From: Acidobacteriota bacterium
Lineage (GTDB): Bacteria > Acidobacteriota > UBA890 > WLXD01
Direction of reading: 5' to 3'
DNA length: 51,872 nucleotides
NCBI GenBank assembly: GCA_029263295.1
Contig: JAJCXT010000035.1
Coordinates: 1 to 51,872, forward strand
The notes under the pieces were generated by a model. That model did not search any database. It saw only the letters and a program-made list of their open reading frames with translations, and had not been told where the DNA came from. How positions within the stretch are numbered: position 1 is the first letter of the stretch; each line of letters starts with the position of its first letter. Below are positions 8,492-16,773 of this stretch, in pieces. A program made the translations under genes and the position numbers.

Positions 8492-9559
8492 ATGGCCAAG
8501 CAGGTACGCATCGCGCTGATCGGCAATTCGCACGCGGAAGCGGTGCAACTTCCGACATTGGCGCACATCGGCGGCAACGAGGTGATCGGGATCGCGGGCC
8601 GCGACGCGCAAAAGGCCGCGGCGAGCGCCGAGCGTTGGGGAATCGACCGGTCGACCTCCAACTGGCGGGAGTTGCTGGAGCTCGAACCTGATCTCGTGAT
8701 CGTCGCGACCCCCGTCGACCTGCACTTCGAGATGGTTCTGGCGGCATTGAGCACGGGGGCCGCGGTGCTCTGCGAGAAACCCCTCGCACTCGATGTTCGG
8801 CAGGCGGAGGAACTCGCCAGGCTCGCGCAGGGCCGCCTCGCCCTGATCAACTATCAGATGCGATGGAATCCCAACCGCCGCAAGATGCGCTCGTTGTGCC
8901 AGTCTGGCTTTGTCGGCGAGGTGCACCACGTCCGCGCCGATCTGCTGCTGGACATCCCTGGCTTCCTGGAGCGACCGTACAGCTGGTGGTCTCAGTCCGA
9001 CCGCGGCGGTGGGGTGCTGGGTGCCACGGGAACGCACCTGATCGATAACGTTCAGTGGATGTTCGGACCGATCCAGGCCGTGAGCGCGCGTTTCGAGACC
9101 ATAGTTCCACGACGCCGCGATGGCGAAGGCGTCGAGCACGACGTGACCTCCGAGGACTACGCCGAGCTGTGGCTTCGGCTCGAGAGCGGCGCCCGTGTGA
9201 GCATGGCGGTTGGCTTTGGGCTACGCGGGAACGCCCGTTGGGTCCTCGAGGTGGCGGGTAGTGTCGGCGCCCTGCGGCTCGACCGCGAGCAGCACCTGGT
9301 TGGCAGCGCGCACGGTGGCGAACTGGCACCGATTCCCAGTGACACGCCCTGGCTCCCGCCGGAGCACTATGGGATTCAGGGAAAGGGACCGTTCGCCGCC
9401 CTCGAAGGACCGTTCCTGTCGGCCGTCGTCGAGGCCGTGGCCGAAGGTCAAACAACCCTGGCCGAAGCCGCAACGTTCGCAGACGGTGTGAACAACGCGC
9501 GTGTCCTCGAAGCCGCGCGGCGATCCGCTCAGACTGAAGGAAGTTGGGTCGGTTGCTAG
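8492..9559 (+). CDS. Gfo/Idh/MocA family oxidoreductase
   Basis: A 355-residue two-domain NAD(P)-dependent oxidoreductase. The N-terminal Rossmann domain (about 1-120) ends in the family hallmark VLCEKPLAL, and the C-terminal alpha/beta domain includes ATGTHLIDNVQWMFG, with the catalytic His in GTHLID. The first glycine loop is unusual: IALIGNSHAEAV instead of the normal GxGxxG pattern, so only the first Gly is kept. Such proteins act on sugars, inositols and related polyols; the substrate cannot be read from the sequence. There is no signal peptide, so it is cytosolic, unlike the Tat-exported relative at 27326-28786. The ATG at 8492 starts at the beta strand of the fold. Confidence 0.83.
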   Translation: MAKQVRIALIGNSHAEAVQLPTLAHIGGNEVIGIAGRDAQKAAASAERWGIDRSTSNWRELLELEPDLVIVATPVDLHFEMVLAALSTGAAVLCEKPLALDVRQAEELARLAQGRLALINYQMRWNPNRRKMRSLCQSGFVGEVHHVRADLLLDIPGFLERPYSWWSQSDRGGGVLGATGTHLIDNVQWMFGPIQAVSARFETIVPRRRDGEGVEHDVTSEDYAELWLRLESGARVSMAVGFGLRGNARWVLEVAGSVGALRLDREQHLVGSAHGGELAPIPSDTPWLPPEHYGIQGKGPFAALEGPFLSAVVEAVAEGQTTLAEAATFADGVNNARVLEAARRSAQTEGSWVGC

Positions 9560-9587
9560 CGGGCTCGCAGGGAGTGGGTGTCGGTCG

Positions 9588-10091
9588 CTAGAGGGCGTAC
9601 GAATCCCATTCGCCTACAGCCCCGGATTCGAGGTCGTGCAGACGCACGTCGAGGCCGTCGGCTCGGATTCTGAGCCGCGCGATCGTGATCGGGAGCGAGA
9701 AACGGCGCGGGCCGGCGGAGCCTGGGTTGATGTACAGCGTGTCACCGCCGCGCTCCACCGCAGGCTTGTGCGAGTGCCCGTAGATGACGGCAGCCACCCC
9801 CGCCACGTTCGGATCGATATCCAATTCCTGTATGTCGTGAACGACATACAGCAGCCGACCGCACGCTTCGATAGCCTGGGTGAACGGCCACGCTGCCGCC
9901 GCGGGGCCGTGGTCCGTGTTTCCGCGCACGACAGTCACCGGTGCCACCACCGCCAGATCATCGAGGATCTCCTGCGGCCCGACATCGCCCGCGTGGATGA
10001 TCCGTTCGACTCCAGCGAGCGCGCGAACGGCCTCCGGTCGCAGCAGACCGTGAGTGTCGGAGATCAGTCCTATCTCTGGACCGTCGCTCAC
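9588..10091 (-). CDS. YfcE/MJ0936-type metallophosphoesterase
   Basis: A 167-residue small calcineurin-like phosphoesterase. The five metal motifs are visible: GLISDTHG near the start, IHAGDVG, VRGNTD, YVVHDIQ (in place of VHGH) and YGHSHKP, followed by INPGSAGPRRF, which is typical of the YfcE family. These enzymes hydrolyse phosphodiesters with Mn2+ or similar ions. I place the start at the GTG at 10091, because it overlaps the stop of the upstream gamma-glutamyltransferase as GTGA. The frame continues to 10139, but that extra N-terminus is not conserved-looking. It is the last gene of the three-gene coupled operon. Confidence 0.85.
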   Translation of the reverse strand: MSDGPEIGLISDTHGLLRPEAVRALAGVERIIHAGDVGPQEILDDLAVVAPVTVVRGNTDHGPAAAAWPFTQAIEACGRLLYVVHDIQELDIDPNVAGVAAVIYGHSHKPAVERGGDTLYINPGSAGPRRFSLPITIARLRIRADGLDVRLHDLESGAVGEWDSYAL

Positions 10092-11863
10092 TCGCCGCGC
10101 GCCGCGCCCATCGCTCGAGGGTCGTGTGTTCCGGTCCACCCGTCGCCGCCAAGCAACAGCGAAGCGGCCACCGCGATGTTGAAACGGCCCTGCATCAGCT
10201 CGTGCCCAAGGGCTTCGAGAGCAGCGATCTGGTCCGGCCCCAAGCCACCGCCCTCGTAGATGAGCATGTCGGGAAGGTGCTGCTGGTGCACGCGCGGCGC
10301 CCGGACCGCGTCGTCAATCGCCAGCCCGAAATCCAGAACGTTCGACATGACCTGGTACACGCCGGTGATGATCGTCGGTCCGCCACTCGCACCGGTGATC
10401 AGTTGCGCGCGGCCATCACGAACCACGATGGTCGGAGTCATCGCGGAGAGCATGCGCTTGTTGGCGGCGATGGCGTTTGCCTCGCCCTGAACCAACCCGA
10501 ACGCGTTGGGCGACCCGGGTTTGGAAGCGAAGTCGTCCATCTCGTTGTTGAGCAGGAACCCTGCACCCTGCACGGTCACGCCCGACCCGTTGCCATGATT
10601 GAGGGTGGTGGTGATGCCGACGGCATTGCCGTCGCTATCGACGACCGAGTAGTGGGTAGTGTGCATCGCCTCCGACCCATCGGAGCCACTCCCCGGCTGG
10701 ATCTCCTCGGACGGCGTTGCCATGTCCGGCTTGATACTGGCGCGCAGTTCAGCGGCGTACTCCTCGGACAGGAACATGTCGCGTGGATTGTCGATGAAGT
10801 CCGGATCGCCGAGCCAGTGATTGCGATCGGCGAAGGCGCGGCGCATGACCTCCGCGAGAAGGTGTAGATGCTGCTCGCCGTGCCACGGCATGCCGCCGAG
10901 ATCGTAGCCCTCGAGCATGTTGCTCATCAGCGCCAGCGTGAGCCCCCCCGAGGAGGGCGGCGGCATCGAGATCACCTCGTAGCCGCGGTAGTCGAACACC
11001 ACCGGATCGCGCCAGACAGCCTCGTATGCGAACAGGTCGGCGTGCGTGATAAGCCCGCCGCCACGTTCCATCTCGGCGACGATCAGGTCGGCCGTCGACC
11101 CTTGATAGAAAGCCGCCGGGCCTTCGTCGACGATCCGTTCGAGCACTCCGGCCAACTCCGGGTTGCTCCAGGTGCTGCCTTCCGCCACAGGCTCGCCACC
11201 TGTCCGGAAGAGATCCCGCGACCCGTCGAACTGCTCGAAGCGCGCATCAGCGGCAGAATCAGCGAAGTCCGCGTCGGCAACGAAGCCCTCCGCCGCAAGC
11301 CGTATCGCCGGCGCGACTACATCCGCCCAAGGTAACGATCCGAAGCGCTGGTGCAATTCCCACAGCCCCGCCACCGAGCCGGGGACACCGGAGGCGCGGT
11401 GACCGAGCACCGGGTCGGTGGTCACCTCACCAGCCTCGTCCAGGTACATGTCGCGGTGCGCGGCTGCCGGTGCTTTCTCGCGGAAATCCAGCGACGCCAC
11501 CGTGCCGTCGACCAATCGCACCACGGCGAACCCACCGCCCCCGATATTGCCGGCGGCCGGATAGACGACCGCTAGCGCGAACCCCGTGGCCACCGCGGCG
11601 TCAACAGCGTTGCCGCCGGCAGCCAGGATCTCCACCCCCACATCCGTGGCAAGCCGCGCGTCGGTGGCCACCATGCCACCGCCAGATCGAGCCGCGTCGG
11701 ATTCGCCGTAGAACTTCCACTCCGCCGGAGTAGCGGTGCGCCAGTCAGCCGCCGCTGACTCGGGGGTGCTCTCCGGAGCCGCGGCACCGCCGCAGGCTGA
11801 ACCCAGCACGACGACGGCCATCAGGAGGGCCGTCGTCGAGAGATGTCGATGTCGTCGCGTCAT
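10088..11863 (-). CDS. ggt: gamma-glutamyltransferase, putative lipoprotein
   Basis: A 591-residue Ntn-hydrolase that removes or transfers the gamma-glutamyl group of glutathione and similar peptides. It is made as a precursor and cuts itself before the catalytic threonine. The large-subunit segment shows GGGMVATDARLATDVG, GGNAVDAAVATGFAL and NIGGGGFAV. The cleavage site is at Thr402 in MHTTHYSVVDSDGNAVG, with the small subunit following, including the GASGGPTIITGVYQ stretch. The N-terminus has a hydrophobic segment and a possible relaxed lipobox LGSAC near Cys24, so it may be anchored in the periplasm. Its ATG overlaps the stop of the decarboxylase gene as ATGA, and its stop overlaps the phosphoesterase start, so all three are probably translated together. 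Confidence 0.93.
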   Translation of the reverse strand: MTRRHRHLSTTALLMAVVVLGSACGGAAAPESTPESAAADWRTATPAEWKFYGESDAARSGGGMVATDARLATDVGVEILAAGGNAVDAAVATGFALAVVYPAAGNIGGGGFAVVRLVDGTVASLDFREKAPAAAHRDMYLDEAGEVTTDPVLGHRASGVPGSVAGLWELHQRFGSLPWADVVAPAIRLAAEGFVADADFADSAADARFEQFDGSRDLFRTGGEPVAEGSTWSNPELAGVLERIVDEGPAAFYQGSTADLIVAEMERGGGLITHADLFAYEAVWRDPVVFDYRGYEVISMPPPSSGGLTLALMSNMLEGYDLGGMPWHGEQHLHLLAEVMRRAFADRNHWLGDPDFIDNPRDMFLSEEYAAELRASIKPDMATPSEEIQPGSGSDGSEAMHTTHYSVVDSDGNAVGITTTLNHGNGSGVTVQGAGFLLNNEMDDFASKPGSPNAFGLVQGEANAIAANKRMLSAMTPTIVVRDGRAQLITGASGGPTIITGVYQVMSNVLDFGLAIDDAVRAPRVHQQHLPDMLIYEGGGLGPDQIAALEALGHELMQGRFNIAVAASLLLGGDGWTGTHDPRAMGAARGE

Positions 11864-13878
11864 TCGCTGTCTCCATTCGGATCCGCCCAGAGTTCACGCT
11901 CGTTCAGGACCTTGGTGATCGTGCGCTCCAGATATTCCCAATACAGCCCGATGTAGGTACGGTCGTCGGGGCCGGTCATGAACCACGGGTTCATCAGGGT
12001 ATGGCGGAGCACGAAAATATGGTCTGACTCGCGGGCGGGATCCTCGGGGATCTCCACGAAGTCCGCCGCGGCGACGCCGAGTTCGCCCAGTATGCGCGTG
12101 GCGTGTTGCTCAGTGAGTCCGCCGTACTGCAGCGACGTGTATGAGCCGATGAACTCCTTCACCTGTAGCGGCTGGTTCGGATCCACCCGCATGCAGGAGA
12201 ACAAGCGCCGACCGAACCGGTTCATCGCCGCGAGCGAATCGTTGCCCACCGGATTGATCGTCAAGCAGACGAGATTCGTGTCCGGCTCGAACGGCATCGT
12301 CAGGTGCACCTGGCCCGCGAGCCGCTCGCTGGTGCGTCTGGCGGCATCGTGGAACCGCTCCGTGGTGCGGATCGTGACCCGCAGAAGACGGCCCAGGCCC
12401 GTTACATCGAGCGGCAGTACGCGGTGCGTGACATGCACCGCCGCCGCGGCCGCACCTGACTTGGAGCCTTCGAGAATGTACTGCCCGAGACTGTGGAGCT
12501 TTTCGGCACGAGGAAGCTCGGCCTCCTCGTCACCGAGATCGAAGACGTAGGCGGCCTGCTGCGTAACGAAATCCACGATCTCACGATTGCGTGCCACAAA
12601 AGCCCCGGCGGCGTACGGCACATAGCCGAGCTTGTGTGGATCCACCGTTACCGAATCGGTCTGAGCGATCGCATGAAAGGCCTCGTACACCGGGTCCGAC
12701 GGGAAGTACCGGAAGCCCTCGCGAACCTCATCGCGAGAGAGGAAGCTGCCATCGGCGGCGCGGAATACGGACGTCAGATAGCCGCCCCAGGCTGCGTCCA
12801 CATGGACACCGAAGTCCTGTCCCTGGGCCCGTCGCAGGTCGCGTTCTTGGACGATTTCGTGGATGGGATCGATAGCGCCGAACTCGGTGGTGCCGAGCAT
12901 GCCGACGACGCCCAGGACCGGCACCTCGTCGCGGAACGCGGCGTCGAGACACCCACGCAGTCCGCCGATCTCCATCCGCATAGCGCCGTCGACGGGCACG
13001 CGGCACAGGTGCGCCGTCCCCAATCCCAGCACCTTCATTCCTTTTTCCCACGAGTAATGCGCCGACACCGGCACCATCACCAGTGGCGGTTTGATCTCGT
13101 GTTCCTGGAAGAACATCGCGATCCCCACATTCTCCAGGCGAGCCTCCCGCACGGCGTTGCGCAGCCGATGAATCGCGCGGCGATCGTCCAACTTCCCCGC
13201 CGCGCCGGCCACCTCGCGACGCAATTCGATCGTCTGATCGATGGAGAGATTCAGCAACTCCCACTTGGAGTACTCCGACAGCGCCTTTGCGGCCGGTCCA
13301 ACGGGATTCGGGTCGAAGGAGCATGCGCGTGCTCCCGCCTGCAACGCGATCGGGTAGAACTTGACGGCGCGCAGGTTCCACAGCGCCTCATAGTTCGCCA
13401 CTGTGCCGCCGCTGGTGAGGTGGCCCCATGCGCAAGGCTCGGCCGCGTCGTCGACAGCGAAGCCGAACATCCGTGCGAGCTGCCGCCCCACCCGTAGCTC
13501 CATGTCGAGAGTTACCGGCGCGGCCTCCTCGCTCACGTTGTTCGGGTTGTAGAGCGTCGTGATGAGCTTGGCCACGAGACCCGGCAGCAACAGGTCGGAA
13601 CTCATATGGCCCACATAGCGCGGGTGGAAGAAGGGCACCGCGCGCTTCAGCTCAGCACTCAGCGCAAACAACTCCTGCCGGGTTCGCGCCTCGAACTCGT
13701 GGAACTCCGGCGAGTGACGCGCACCGGGGTCTATTCGCTGCCCATCCTCGGGATGGAAGTTGCGGCGCCAGTAGGCATGGTCGCGCAGAAACTCGAGCAG
13801 CAAGGCCTCGAGAACGTCTGCGTTCTCGCTTGCGGGCCCGAGAAAATACGGTCGGAGAAAATCGAGGTCTGCCTTCAT
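11860..13878 (-). CDS. group II pyridoxal-phosphate-dependent decarboxylase
   Basis: A 672-residue fold-type I PLP enzyme related to glutamate, tyrosine and aromatic amino acid decarboxylases, but longer than the usual 450-550 residues. Seen are HPRYVGHMSSDLLLPG, GHLTSGGTVANYEALW (phosphate-binding loop), VHVDAAWGGYL (the Asp that pairs with the pyridine nitrogen) and the Schiff-base lysine in VDPHKLGYVPY (Lys416). The C-terminal part has FIGSYTSLQYGGL and a final segment of about 100 residues that I cannot assign. The amino acid substrate is not evident; glutamate would fit the coupling with gamma-glutamyltransferase, but that is inference. It is the first gene of the minus-strand operon; the ATG at 13878 follows a short gap from selD. 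Confidence 0.85.
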   Translation of the reverse strand: MKADLDFLRPYFLGPASENADVLEALLLEFLRDHAYWRRNFHPEDGQRIDPGARHSPEFHEFEARTRQELFALSAELKRAVPFFHPRYVGHMSSDLLLPGLVAKLITTLYNPNNVSEEAAPVTLDMELRVGRQLARMFGFAVDDAAEPCAWGHLTSGGTVANYEALWNLRAVKFYPIALQAGARACSFDPNPVGPAAKALSEYSKWELLNLSIDQTIELRREVAGAAGKLDDRRAIHRLRNAVREARLENVGIAMFFQEHEIKPPLVMVPVSAHYSWEKGMKVLGLGTAHLCRVPVDGAMRMEIGGLRGCLDAAFRDEVPVLGVVGMLGTTEFGAIDPIHEIVQERDLRRAQGQDFGVHVDAAWGGYLTSVFRAADGSFLSRDEVREGFRYFPSDPVYEAFHAIAQTDSVTVDPHKLGYVPYAAGAFVARNREIVDFVTQQAAYVFDLGDEEAELPRAEKLHSLGQYILEGSKSGAAAAAVHVTHRVLPLDVTGLGRLLRVTIRTTERFHDAARRTSERLAGQVHLTMPFEPDTNLVCLTINPVGNDSLAAMNRFGRRLFSCMRVDPNQPLQVKEFIGSYTSLQYGGLTEQHATRILGELGVAAADFVEIPEDPARESDHIFVLRHTLMNPWFMTGPDDRTYIGLYWEYLERTITKVLNERELWADPNGDSE

Positions 13879-13919
13879 GCGCCTAAGGGTACACAGCGAC
13901 CGCGCGACCGACCTGCGTC

Positions 13920-16151
13920 TCAGACGATCTCGATCTGGCCGTCCGCGCCACGCACCTCGCCGATCACGGCCGCGGCGGCATAGCCCGCATGCCGCAACGC
14001 AACGACGACGTCCGCGGCCCGCCCGGCGGGAACGCCTGCCAGCAGGCCGCCAGCGGTCTGCGGATCAAAGAGCAACTCGTAGGCCGGGCGCGCGGTCAGC
14101 TCCGGGGCGACGCTGAATCCCTCCTCCACATACCGGTTCTGCGGCTGCAGCGACGACACGATGCCAGCGGCAGCCATCGCACTCGCACCGGCAAGCAATG
14201 GCAGGTCATCGAGAACAACCCGGGCGCCAGCGGCGGAGGCCGCGAGCATCTCGCCGAGGTGCCCGGCCAGGCCAAACCCCGTCACATCAGTCATGGCGGT
14301 GGCACCATGCGCCAGCAGTACTTCCGCGGCGCGGCCGCTGGTCTGCGACATGCTCTCCACGGCGCCAGCGATCCAGCGGCCCTTTGCCTTGCCGCGCATC
14401 TCGGCGGCGAACAAGACGCCCGTCCCCAGTGCCTTGGTCAGCACCAGCGCGTCTCCGCCCGTAAGACCCGACTTGCGCAGTAGTTCGTTCGGGGCCGCGT
14501 GCCCGGTCAACGCGAACCCCAAAGCAGTCTCTGGCCCCTCGCTCGTGTGGCCTCCGACCAGCGTCGTTCCGGTCTCTGCGAAGACCTCACAGGCGCCGGC
14601 CAGAAGTTGCACCAGATCCTCCTCCATCTTCCCTTCAGTGGCATAGGCGAGGGTAACGATCGCCATGGCCGTCTGCGGCGTGGCCCCCATCGCCCACAGG
14701 TCGCCGAGGGCGTGCACGGCCGTGATGCGGCCGAACGCGAACGGGTCGGCCACCAGGGCACGGAAGTGGTCGACCGTATGCACCGCAACGCGTCCTTCCG
14801 GCAGGCGAACGACCGCGGCGTCGTCCGGTGAATTCAGTCCAAGGAGGACATCATCCGACTGCGGTGTATCCAGGCGCGCGAGCGCACGGCGAAGAACTCG
14901 CCCGCCGACCTTGGAACCGCACCCGGCACAGTGCATCGGCGGCGGGGCCTCCGGCGCATCTGGCCCCGCATCCTCCAAGGGCTCCTCTTCCATTGCGGGC
15001 AACTCGTTGAACTTGCGCATGAAGACGCGATCGATGTGGTCCTTCCAGCGCCACACCCACCGCCCTTCGATACTCCACCGGGAACGCGAGGCCACCGCAT
15101 AGCGGTCGCCCGTACTGACGAGACTCAGGAATTCCCGTTGTGGCCGGAAGGGCAACGGCGCTTCGCCACGCACGGCCCGACGCAGGTTGCGGGTGAGCGG
15201 AGGCCCCTGGCGTACCGCGAACACTCCCGCTTTCGGCCGTGGATGTCCCTGCACCGCGGCGATGTCACCGGCGGCGAACACGCGCGGACTCGCGAGCGTC
15301 TGGAGCGTCTCACCAACCTTGATAAACCCTCTATCGTCGACATCCAGGCCCGCTGCCGCCGGCCACGACTGCGCCGCGGCCGTGGTCACCCAGAACACCT
15401 CATCGACGTGCGCCGTCGCGCCGTTGCCGAACGTCAGTTCCAGATCGTGGCCACGCGAGACCGAGGCGACGCGGTGGTTCGTCTCTACCGTGATCCCGCG
15501 ATCCGCAAGAACCCTGACGAAGCGACGCCGCACACTGGCGTTGTGCGTGTGCAGCACCTCCGAGGAGGCGGTGTAAAGCCGGTACCGCAGGTGATCGGCG
15601 GAGCGGCCGGCAGCGGCCAGCGCGTTCTCCAGGTTGTGTTGGATCGCGAGCAGCATCTCCACGCCGCCGGCACCACCCCCGACAAACGCCAGCGTCGTTT
15701 CCTCGTCGCGGGCAAGAACGCGCTCGCGCAATGCCGACCACCGACGGGCGAACCCATCGATCGGCTTGACCGCCACAACGGTCTCGTCTGCACCCGGCAC
15801 ATGCGCCATACCGGGCTGCGATCCGATGTTGATCGAGAGCAGATCGAAGGCGACGGGAGGACGGTCGCGGCAGGTTACCTGTCGCGCTGCGAGGTCCAGT
15901 CCTGTCACTTCCGTGTGAAGAAACCTCGCGCCTGCGAAACGCGCCAACGGCGCGAGATCGATATGGGTGTCGTCGAACCCGTAGTGCCCCGCGACGAGCC
16001 CCGGGAGCATGCCCGAGTACGGCGCGTGAACGTCGCGCGAAATCACCGTCAGCCGAACTCCGGGCATGGGATTCATCCCGAATTTCCGCAGCACGAACAC
16101 GTGGCTGTGCCCACCACCGACCAGAACGAGATCGGTGTGAATCGGGGTCAT
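13920..16151 (-). CDS. selD: selenide, water dikinase fused to an N-terminal FAD/NAD(P) oxidoreductase domain
   Basis: A 743-residue fusion. Residues about 1-360 form a pyridine nucleotide-disulfide oxidoreductase domain: VLVGGGHSHVFVL at the FAD site, FVGGGAGGVEML at the NAD site and RVFAAGDIAAVQGHPRPKAGVFA. The C-terminal half is SelD, which makes selenophosphate from selenide and ATP for selenocysteine or selenouridine. Its glycine-rich start reads CAGCGSKVGG: the catalytic Cys and Lys are kept, but the second Cys of the usual GCGCK is Ser. ATP-binding DDAAVVRLPEG, VDHFRALV, ALGDLWAMGA and VGGHTSEGPE follow. This fused architecture is known in other bacteria. I chose the ATG at 16151, behind a GGAG; the ATG at 16163 is four codons upstream. 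Confidence 0.92.
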   Translation of the reverse strand: MTPIHTDLVLVGGGHSHVFVLRKFGMNPMPGVRLTVISRDVHAPYSGMLPGLVAGHYGFDDTHIDLAPLARFAGARFLHTEVTGLDLAARQVTCRDRPPVAFDLLSINIGSQPGMAHVPGADETVVAVKPIDGFARRWSALRERVLARDEETTLAFVGGGAGGVEMLLAIQHNLENALAAAGRSADHLRYRLYTASSEVLHTHNASVRRRFVRVLADRGITVETNHRVASVSRGHDLELTFGNGATAHVDEVFWVTTAAAQSWPAAAGLDVDDRGFIKVGETLQTLASPRVFAAGDIAAVQGHPRPKAGVFAVRQGPPLTRNLRRAVRGEAPLPFRPQREFLSLVSTGDRYAVASRSRWSIEGRWVWRWKDHIDRVFMRKFNELPAMEEEPLEDAGPDAPEAPPPMHCAGCGSKVGGRVLRRALARLDTPQSDDVLLGLNSPDDAAVVRLPEGRVAVHTVDHFRALVADPFAFGRITAVHALGDLWAMGATPQTAMAIVTLAYATEGKMEEDLVQLLAGACEVFAETGTTLVGGHTSEGPETALGFALTGHAAPNELLRKSGLTGGDALVLTKALGTGVLFAAEMRGKAKGRWIAGAVESMSQTSGRAAEVLLAHGATAMTDVTGFGLAGHLGEMLAASAAGARVVLDDLPLLAGASAMAAAGIVSSLQPQNRYVEEGFSVAPELTARPAYELLFDPQTAGGLLAGVPAGRAADVVVALRHAGYAAAAVIGEVRGADGQIEIV

Positions 16152-16173
16152 CGGGGTCTCCATGGCGAGTACA

Positions 16174-16182
16174 CTAGCAGCC
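16174..16182 (+). repeat. copy of recurring 9-base intergenic motif CTAGCAGCC
   Basis: Second of four intergenic copies, here in the divergent gap between selD and the flavin reductase gene; it is followed by TGT as in the copy at 19086. Confidence 0.35.
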
Positions 16183-16266
16183 TGTCGCCGGGCTTCTGGC
16201 CCATCGCCCACCCTCACACTGGGCTTTTGAGTCGGCGCCGTCTGGCGCCTTACACCTGGATGATCG

Positions 16267-16767
16267 ATGAGCGATTCGACCTTCGATGACCGTGAATTCC
16301 GTAACGCTCTCGGACGGTTCGCTACCGGTGTGACCGTCGTGACCACCTGCGACGCCGAGGGCAATCGCGTGGGACTTACCGTCAGCAGTTTCAACGCGGT
16401 GTCGATGGACCCGCCCCTCGTGCTGTGGAGCCTCGACCGTGGCTCGAGCACGCTGCCCGTCTTCGAGGCGGCATCCCACTTCGCGGTGAATGTCCTCGGC
16501 AGCGACCAGACGGCCGTCTCCAACCGTTTCGCCAGCCGCGAGGAAGACAAGTTCGGCGATCTCGATTGCCGGGGTGGCGTGGGCAACGCGCCCCTGCTGC
16601 CCGACTGTGTGGCGTGTTTCCAGTGCCGGACGATCCATCGCTACGACGGCGGTGACCACGTGATCTTCGTCGGCCAGGTAGAGGCCTTCGAGAGGCAGCC
16701 TGGCGCCGCGCTGTTGTTCCACGACGGCGCCTACTGCGTCGCCGCGTCACACCCCGAAACCGACTGA
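16267..16767 (+). CDS. flavin reductase-like domain protein (FMN-binding)
   Basis: A 166-residue protein of the HpaC/flavin reductase family, which reduces FMN or FAD with NAD(P)H for a partner monooxygenase. The hallmark start is present: FRNALGRFATGVTVVTT, then GLTVSSFNAVSMDPPLVLWSL for FMN binding, SHFAVNVLG, and the C-terminal His in the LLFHDGAY strand. The length is normal. No partner oxygenase lies in the window. It is divergent from selD and 6 bases upstream of the MscS gene, so it probably heads a small operon with the channel and the serine dehydratase. Confidence 0.88.
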   Translation: MSDSTFDDREFRNALGRFATGVTVVTTCDAEGNRVGLTVSSFNAVSMDPPLVLWSLDRGSSTLPVFEAASHFAVNVLGSDQTAVSNRFASREEDKFGDLDCRGGVGNAPLLPDCVACFQCRTIHRYDGGDHVIFVGQVEAFERQPGAALLFHDGAYCVAASHPETD

Positions 16768-16773
16768 TTCGCT

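Noticed and set aside
16231..16250. GGCGCC repeated twice with a 4-base gap before the flavin reductase
   Set aside because: The stem is possible, but no U run or ribosome site is involved, and such GC-rich words arise easily by chance here.
14931..16289. Open frame of about 452 codons on the plus strand
   Set aside because: It is antisense to the SelD fusion, whose motifs are unambiguous.
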